Made by a program: the position numbers and the translations under genes. A DNA stretch of 64,000 bases. It comes from Limnoperna fortunei. Its lineage: Eukaryota > Mollusca > Bivalvia > Mytilida > Modiolidae. A model generated the notes under the pieces. That model was given only the letters and a program-made list of their open reading frames with translations. It did no database searches and was not told the DNA's origin. Positions 63,300-64,000 of this stretch are shown here, piece after piece (the stretch's first letter is position 1; each line of letters opens with the position of its first letter). The DNA lies in the NCBI GenBank assembly GCA_944474755.1, contig OX104112.1, forward strand, positions 64,759,640 through 64,823,639, in the 5' to 3' direction.

Positions 63300-63620
63300 T
63301 TTTTGATAAGACACTAGTGGGTAACATCTGATTTGACTAGACTGTTTGCTATATACCTCTGCATATGACTTGACGCAGTAATAAGGCTTAATTGGGTAAT
63401 CTCTGGTACAACTTGACTGTGTCAATTCTGAATCAGCTTGACTGGTACCCTCTTAAAACATTTGTAATCAATGATATGGCTTGACTGGGTAATATCCAAT
63501 ATGGATACAAATTTACTTTACGGATTGAATTGGTCTTATAAGGCATTTATACGCATAGGAAAACACGGTACGGTCTGACTCGTGTATCTTTGATACGGAT
63601 TGATTGGACTGAAATGTCTC
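63300..63620. repeat. Degenerate (CTTGACTGGGTAAT..) repeats
   Basis: Loose recurrences of GACTTGACTG, GGGTAATATC/GGGTAATCTC and TGATACGGATTGA about every 40-60 bp. Old, strongly diverged tandem sequence. The rest of the window to 64000 shows no gene. Confidence 0.4.
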
Positions 63621-64000
63621 TGATACTGTTTGGCTCCTGCGATAAAATGTATTTTTTTAATTTAATCAATACAACTTTAAAGAATGTATATGTAAAAAGA
63701 TGTATCACTAAATGTTATACTTTACACATTTCCTTTTCTTATCTGTCTTTGTATTTTGTTCCGGACCACATTTTCGAATATGTCCGGAGCTATCGATTGG
63801 AATAATTGAAAGCATAATTTATCAAATAATTCCTGAAAAGTTAATTGAGCCGTATGATGTTATATGGATGGGGAGCTTATCTATATATAGTATGTGAACC
63901 TCGGCTTCGCCCCTGTCCATATACAATATAGATATGAGCGGTTTATTCCCAAAATGTCTACTCGCAAAATTAATTGATTGATTGGATGTTTGCTTTACGC

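Overview
The window is animal nuclear DNA, most likely from a bivalve mollusc. It is AT-rich, genes are sparse and split by GT-AG introns, and tRNA-derived SINEs, non-LTR and Penelope-like retroelement remnants, short inverted-repeat elements and large minisatellites fill the space between genes. There is no bacterial or organellar content and no CRISPR array. The species cannot be fixed from sequence alone.

Layout. (1) 1545-4100, plus strand: the last four coding exons of a Spire-type actin nucleator, followed by its 3' UTR. (2) 6.3-10.3 kb: a decayed LINE fragment, a small inverted-repeat element and a SINE whose tRNA-like head has become a nine-copy tandem array. (3) 10575-24216, minus strand: a secreted mucin-like gene made of a 37-nt coding signal-peptide exon and one large Thr/Ser/Pro-repeat exon, separated by a 12.3 kb intron. 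That intron holds a complete-looking 4.9 kb DNA transposon (15767-20705) with matching terminal inverted repeats and an intact two-exon transposase of 882 aa. (4) 24.6-33.3 kb: a dead Penelope-like reverse transcriptase, small inverted-repeat elements, and a TTAA-bounded element carrying a nested 5'-truncated LINE. (5) 34429-39497, minus strand: a paralogue of the mucin gene with the same two-exon design and the same 37-nt first coding exon. Its intron is a satellite and its upstream flank is a 96-bp satellite. (6) 42564-42815, minus strand: a probable terminal exon of an unidentified gene. (7) 46656-50922, plus strand: a two-exon forkhead transcription factor, FoxH-like, with Groucho- and CtBP-type motifs. 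(8) 51130-57135: a 6 kb, 72-bp-unit minisatellite. (9) 57.3-64 kb: a TTAA-bounded 1.5 kb foldback element, SINEs, a widely spaced 74-bp inverted repeat and degenerate repeats.

The genes do not form one pathway. Spire acts in actin nucleation and vesicle traffic, the mucin pair encodes predicted secreted O-glycosylated proteins, and the forkhead gene is a predicted repressor. The main new results come from joining exons by hand. Both mucin genes, the forkhead gene and the transposase each give one uninterrupted reading frame when spliced at the sites given here. No undescribed defence or enzymatic system was found. The most unusual objects are the intact transposon, the SINE-head array, a perfect 39-bp-arm hairpin flanked by a 9-bp direct repeat inside a satellite, and the nested TTAA elements.
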